In this document: one piece after another, positions 60,963-64,000 of the stretch
Layout: each line of letters begins with the position of its first letter
Numbering within the stretch: position 1 is the stretch's first letter
Origin: Sipunculus nudus
Taxonomy: Eukaryota; Annelida; Sipuncula; Golfingiida; Sipunculidae
Assembly: GCA_026874595.1 (NCBI GenBank)
Contig: CM049306.1
Coordinates: forward strand, 20,639,019-20,703,018
Length of the DNA: 64,000 bases
Direction: 5' to 3'
Position numbers and translations under genes: made by a program
Notes under the pieces: model-generated
The model's input: the letters and a program-made list of their open reading frames with translations, nothing else
What the model was told of the DNA's origin: nothing
Databases searched by the model: none

Positions 60963-61899
60963 TAAACATACTTCGTGGCAAGGCCTACGGTAACAAATAA
61001 TTTATTCACTGATGTGGCGTACCTATATATAGGTCCTAGCTTATGTGACGTAAAACACGCCCTGTCAAACCAACTTAATGCCAGAAAATGGCGTGGTGAA
61101 AATTAAAGTTTTGCTTCACAAAAATGGAATTTTTTACTCTCATGTCTTACACTATGTATAACTTACGGAAATACATTGTTCAACATTGTAATTGACGGTT
61201 AGTTACACAAAATTATAGACACGCATACAACTTCTCACTCCCCCCCCCCCCCCCCACTTTTTTTTCTTGAAGTATCCCAGACGACATCAAGTGTGTCCAA
61301 AAGCGATTATTTAAGAAATTTTGAGAAGTTCTATCGCAGTGCCGTCCATAAAAAAATACGCCATGCAGTGCGCGTATGCATAACGGGGGAACTTGGCCTA
61401 TGGAAAACCAGTCCGGACGAAAGCGGCAGCTAGAAGTCACGCGGACCTGTCCTTATACCAGAAGGGGTAATATGCTAGTAATATTAATGTGGATGTATAG
61501 GTGTTAATGTTCTAAGTTGTATTTACGATATAATACTGAAATAAAGTGTACACATATCTGTCAAGCAAATTACCCATCATGCATCTGCATCGTACTTGGT
61601 GAGCTCATGTTGTGAAGGAATCTTTAATTACATATATATGTCACGCCAAGAACAAAACTACGGTATTTTTTAATCATTTTAACCTGGAGCCCAAGAAAAC
61701 CAAATACTCATAAAATAAACATAAAATACAAATAGACCAACGAACACGACATGGCATTTCAACCCTCGCTGTTATGTTTGTATAATCGTGTGTTTAACAC
61801 TGAGACCCGGTTCTCACGATCTGGGCGGTTCGTTGTGAGTCACTTGAACTGTTTGTAATTAGGGCACCGCCAAAGACTTTATTGTAGTGTTACATAAAA
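60963..61899. other. Intergenic; poly-C 61240-61255
   Basis: C16 at 61240-61255. No gene recognised. Confidence 0.5.
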
Positions 61900-62110
61900 T
61901 ATTTGTGTAGGCAAGCTTTTAAGTGACCAGCCTCGCTCGCCTGACCGCTCAATACAAACCCAATCAAGGATCTCAACGTATGCTTATTTTTATAGGGCCA
62001 GTGAACGCACTACGTGGGAACGGGAAAATCCTTGAGCATGCGCACTATCTGTCGTCTGCATGCGTGGCTTGTTCGCTCGCCTCATTGGTCAGCTGGTATG
62101 TGCGATTTGG
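61900..62110. promoter_or_regulatory. Possible promoter-like block (NRF1-like, inverted CCAAT)
   Basis: GC-richer text with CATGCGCAC (NRF1-like) at 62036-62044, ATTGG (inverted CCAAT) at 62084-62088 and TTTGGCGG near 62105. No credible ORF follows. Confidence 0.2.
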
Positions 62111-62768
62111 CGGTTTGACAAGAAACATAATATAATAACATCGGAGCAGTTTGCATATCATCACAGAGGAAATATCCCGTCATGCATAGCTGATTATTCC
62201 ATTTGTTTATTTTGTAAATCAGGAAGTACGATGATTTCAGTGATTTTCCTTTGCTTCCTTTTATGAAGGTCATCTGGGAAAAGCTTATATATATCAGGAG
62301 CACACCTAGTTAACTCTAAAAATTGTGTTTTTGTGTGTGTGAAAAGGCACAAGAACACATACTAGTATTTGGAAACAACAATTAATTTTATATATTTATA
62401 ATATGTAACCGTTGAAAAGAAAATGTTGGAAGGGGGGGGGGGGTGGTCCACACCACTCCCCTTTTCCGACGATGCTGATTGTTTTTTTATGGGCTTCAAA
62501 CCCATTTATGAGGTCCAGACCCAAAGCCCCTTTTCTGTGTATACCTGAGAACCTTTTCTAGGTTTTTCTTACAATATAGTGTTCTTGGGTTCAACACACA
62601 CATGCACATGCACCTTACAAAACCCTGGATCCAACAGTGAAGATGGTGTTTTGTCTTTGGGGTATAATATTACCTGTTTCCAGTGTTGTTAATAACAGGC
62701 ATGCAATGTAGATATCTGCATGGCCAGTCACCCCTACTCAGTCGCTCTCCTTGGGGAATGTTTCAGTG
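62111..62768. other. Intergenic; poly-G 62432-62443
   Basis: No gene or repeat family recognised. Confidence 0.5.
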
Positions 62769-62815
62769 ATATATATATATATATATATATACTTATGTTC
62801 GCAAGTAGTTCGGCT

Positions 62816-62833
62816 CCCCCCCCCCCCCCCCCC
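62816..62833. repeat. Poly-C tract (18 bp)
   Basis: C18, just after an (AT)n run at 62769-62791. A second C14 lies at 62995-63008 and continues into (CT)n. Confidence 0.95.
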
Positions 62834-63008
62834 GTGCAGCCATATGGACTTTCATGCAGTATGCACACATGCAATGTCTCAGACATATGCATTTCTTTGA
62901 CAATTATAAGTTATAATCATACATGACAGAGAGGGCATTCCCCTTTCAATTAAGTGACTCATTGAACTATTATTCCTATAAGTCTGCATTGTGACCCCCC
63001 CCCCCCCC

Positions 63009-64000
63009 TCTCTCTCTCTCTCTCCCATATACACTCAATATGTGTTTGTATGTGTATTGTATACGTGTATATTTTTAAAGAATTTAAGAGATTCCTAGCG
63101 TATTTTAGAGACTGAAAAATGTTATTCACATATAAACCAAATATTCGCAGATTTCACTCTGTCTCCATAAAATTACACTGTTTTATTTCTTGAAAAACAA
63201 TAAAGTTGTCTTTTCATATTTATGATTTTTGATTCAGAGAATCGATTAAATTATTTCTTTGGGAATCAATAAGCTTATAAATTAGTTAAGACATTAAACA
63301 AAAGCGCCCACTTTGAATCAAATAAAATCATAAAGTCATCACATGTATAGTTAATTTGGCAACACTGCATGCATGCGTGCACCTACACTCTCATCAGACC
63401 CAAAGTCGTTCACCCTTGGTCGTATAGACACTCTTTTTCCTTTCGTATATATATCATCAACACGGTAGTCTCGTGACCTTCAAGTATATATAAATATCAT
63501 ATTTTCGGAGTTATTATTGACGGACACGGATGCAAATGTCTGGACAGCAACCTCATGCATGCATCCTTGCACTGTATATACAGCACTTGCATGGTAAGCG
63601 AAAGTTCTTTTGGTCTTGATTATTTAGTCCTTTTTTTCATACCTTGAAGAATTCTTTTAAGGCATCGAAGGAAAGCACACATTGACAACATTACCATAAG
63701 CCTGATCGCATGCATTTGCAAACAAAAAAAAAAAGAAAACATGAAAAACTGGAGAGGCGAATCCGTAGAACAATTGTTTTTTTTTTTTGTGGCCTTATTA
63801 ATCATAACAATAACAATTTGATAAAAATCATTGGTGACATCGTACTAGTTGGGATTCTTCTTCATTGCTCACAGAACATATTATTTATAACAAAGGTTAC
63901 ATATTGAACTGCTATATTGTTATTTATAACATCTATTTTTCCCCTGATGACTCTATAGACATCAATAACGTATACATCAGCTGTCAATCATGCAGGCTAT
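63009..64000. other. Intergenic, nothing recognised
   Basis: AT-rich DNA; short ORFs only. Confidence 0.5.

Overview
This is eukaryotic, AT-rich DNA from a gene-poor stretch of an animal genome. No ordinary cellular gene, rRNA gene or standard tRNA gene can be supported. Long (AT)n, (TAA)n, (CT)n and (GA)n microsatellites, 5'-truncated non-LTR retrotransposons, ACGG-tailed tandem repeat elements of the kind known from molluscs (the pearl group), and several marine-invertebrate-type short interspersed repeats suggest a lophotrochozoan, most likely a mollusc. That assignment is inference from repeat style, not from a marker gene.

Layout. 1-9.5 kb: a decayed LINE on the minus strand (1397-2645) whose 3' end runs into a (TAA)n tail, a degenerate 'atcgagt' minisatellite (3825-4240), and AT microsatellites. 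9.56-13.4 kb: a pyrimidine-strand satellite of 30-bp monomers whose core is a 120-bp, four-monomer higher-order repeat in about 21 copies, with a 51-bp direct repeat at its two sides. 13.4-25.7 kb: mostly unannotatable intergenic DNA with long (AT)n arrays and two blocks that look like regulatory DNA. 25.7-28.2 kb: a second LINE fragment with a 376-codon open frame (minus strand), abutting a three-unit tandem repeat of about 303 bp that ends in (GGAC)n, a short hairpin and CTAA.

32.5-33.95 kb: a 1,452-bp DNA transposon with 15-bp terminal inverted repeats, TTAA on both outer edges, a TATA box abutting one terminus, and the C-terminal part of a transposase-like protein. 35.2-41.7 kb: a very large satellite of 42-bp monomers (about 150 copies) with nested 840-bp and 1,552-bp higher-order duplications; because 42 is a multiple of three it produces long ORFs on both strands that are best read as satellite, not protein. 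42.7-43.2 kb: a decayed coding-like segment with two in-frame stops. 43.7-44.25 kb: a 378-bp element with LTRs, primer-binding-site-like and polypurine tracts (a TRIM, terminal-repeat retrotransposon in miniature) whose LTR carries exact matches to the tRNA-type RNA polymerase III A and B boxes, with an older solo LTR next to it.

44.3-64 kb: microsatellites, a 193-bp diverged tandem repeat, two pogo-like TA-flanked MITEs, further copies of a dispersed 'CCTCGCCAAGG' element, an 'acatcggg' minisatellite, many poly-G/poly-C tracts and a few GC-richer possible regulatory blocks.

The best candidate for something undescribed is the miniature LTR element with tRNA-like Pol III promoter boxes inside its LTR (43726-44254), followed by the compact TTAA-flanked transposon (32500-33951) and the two higher-order satellites.
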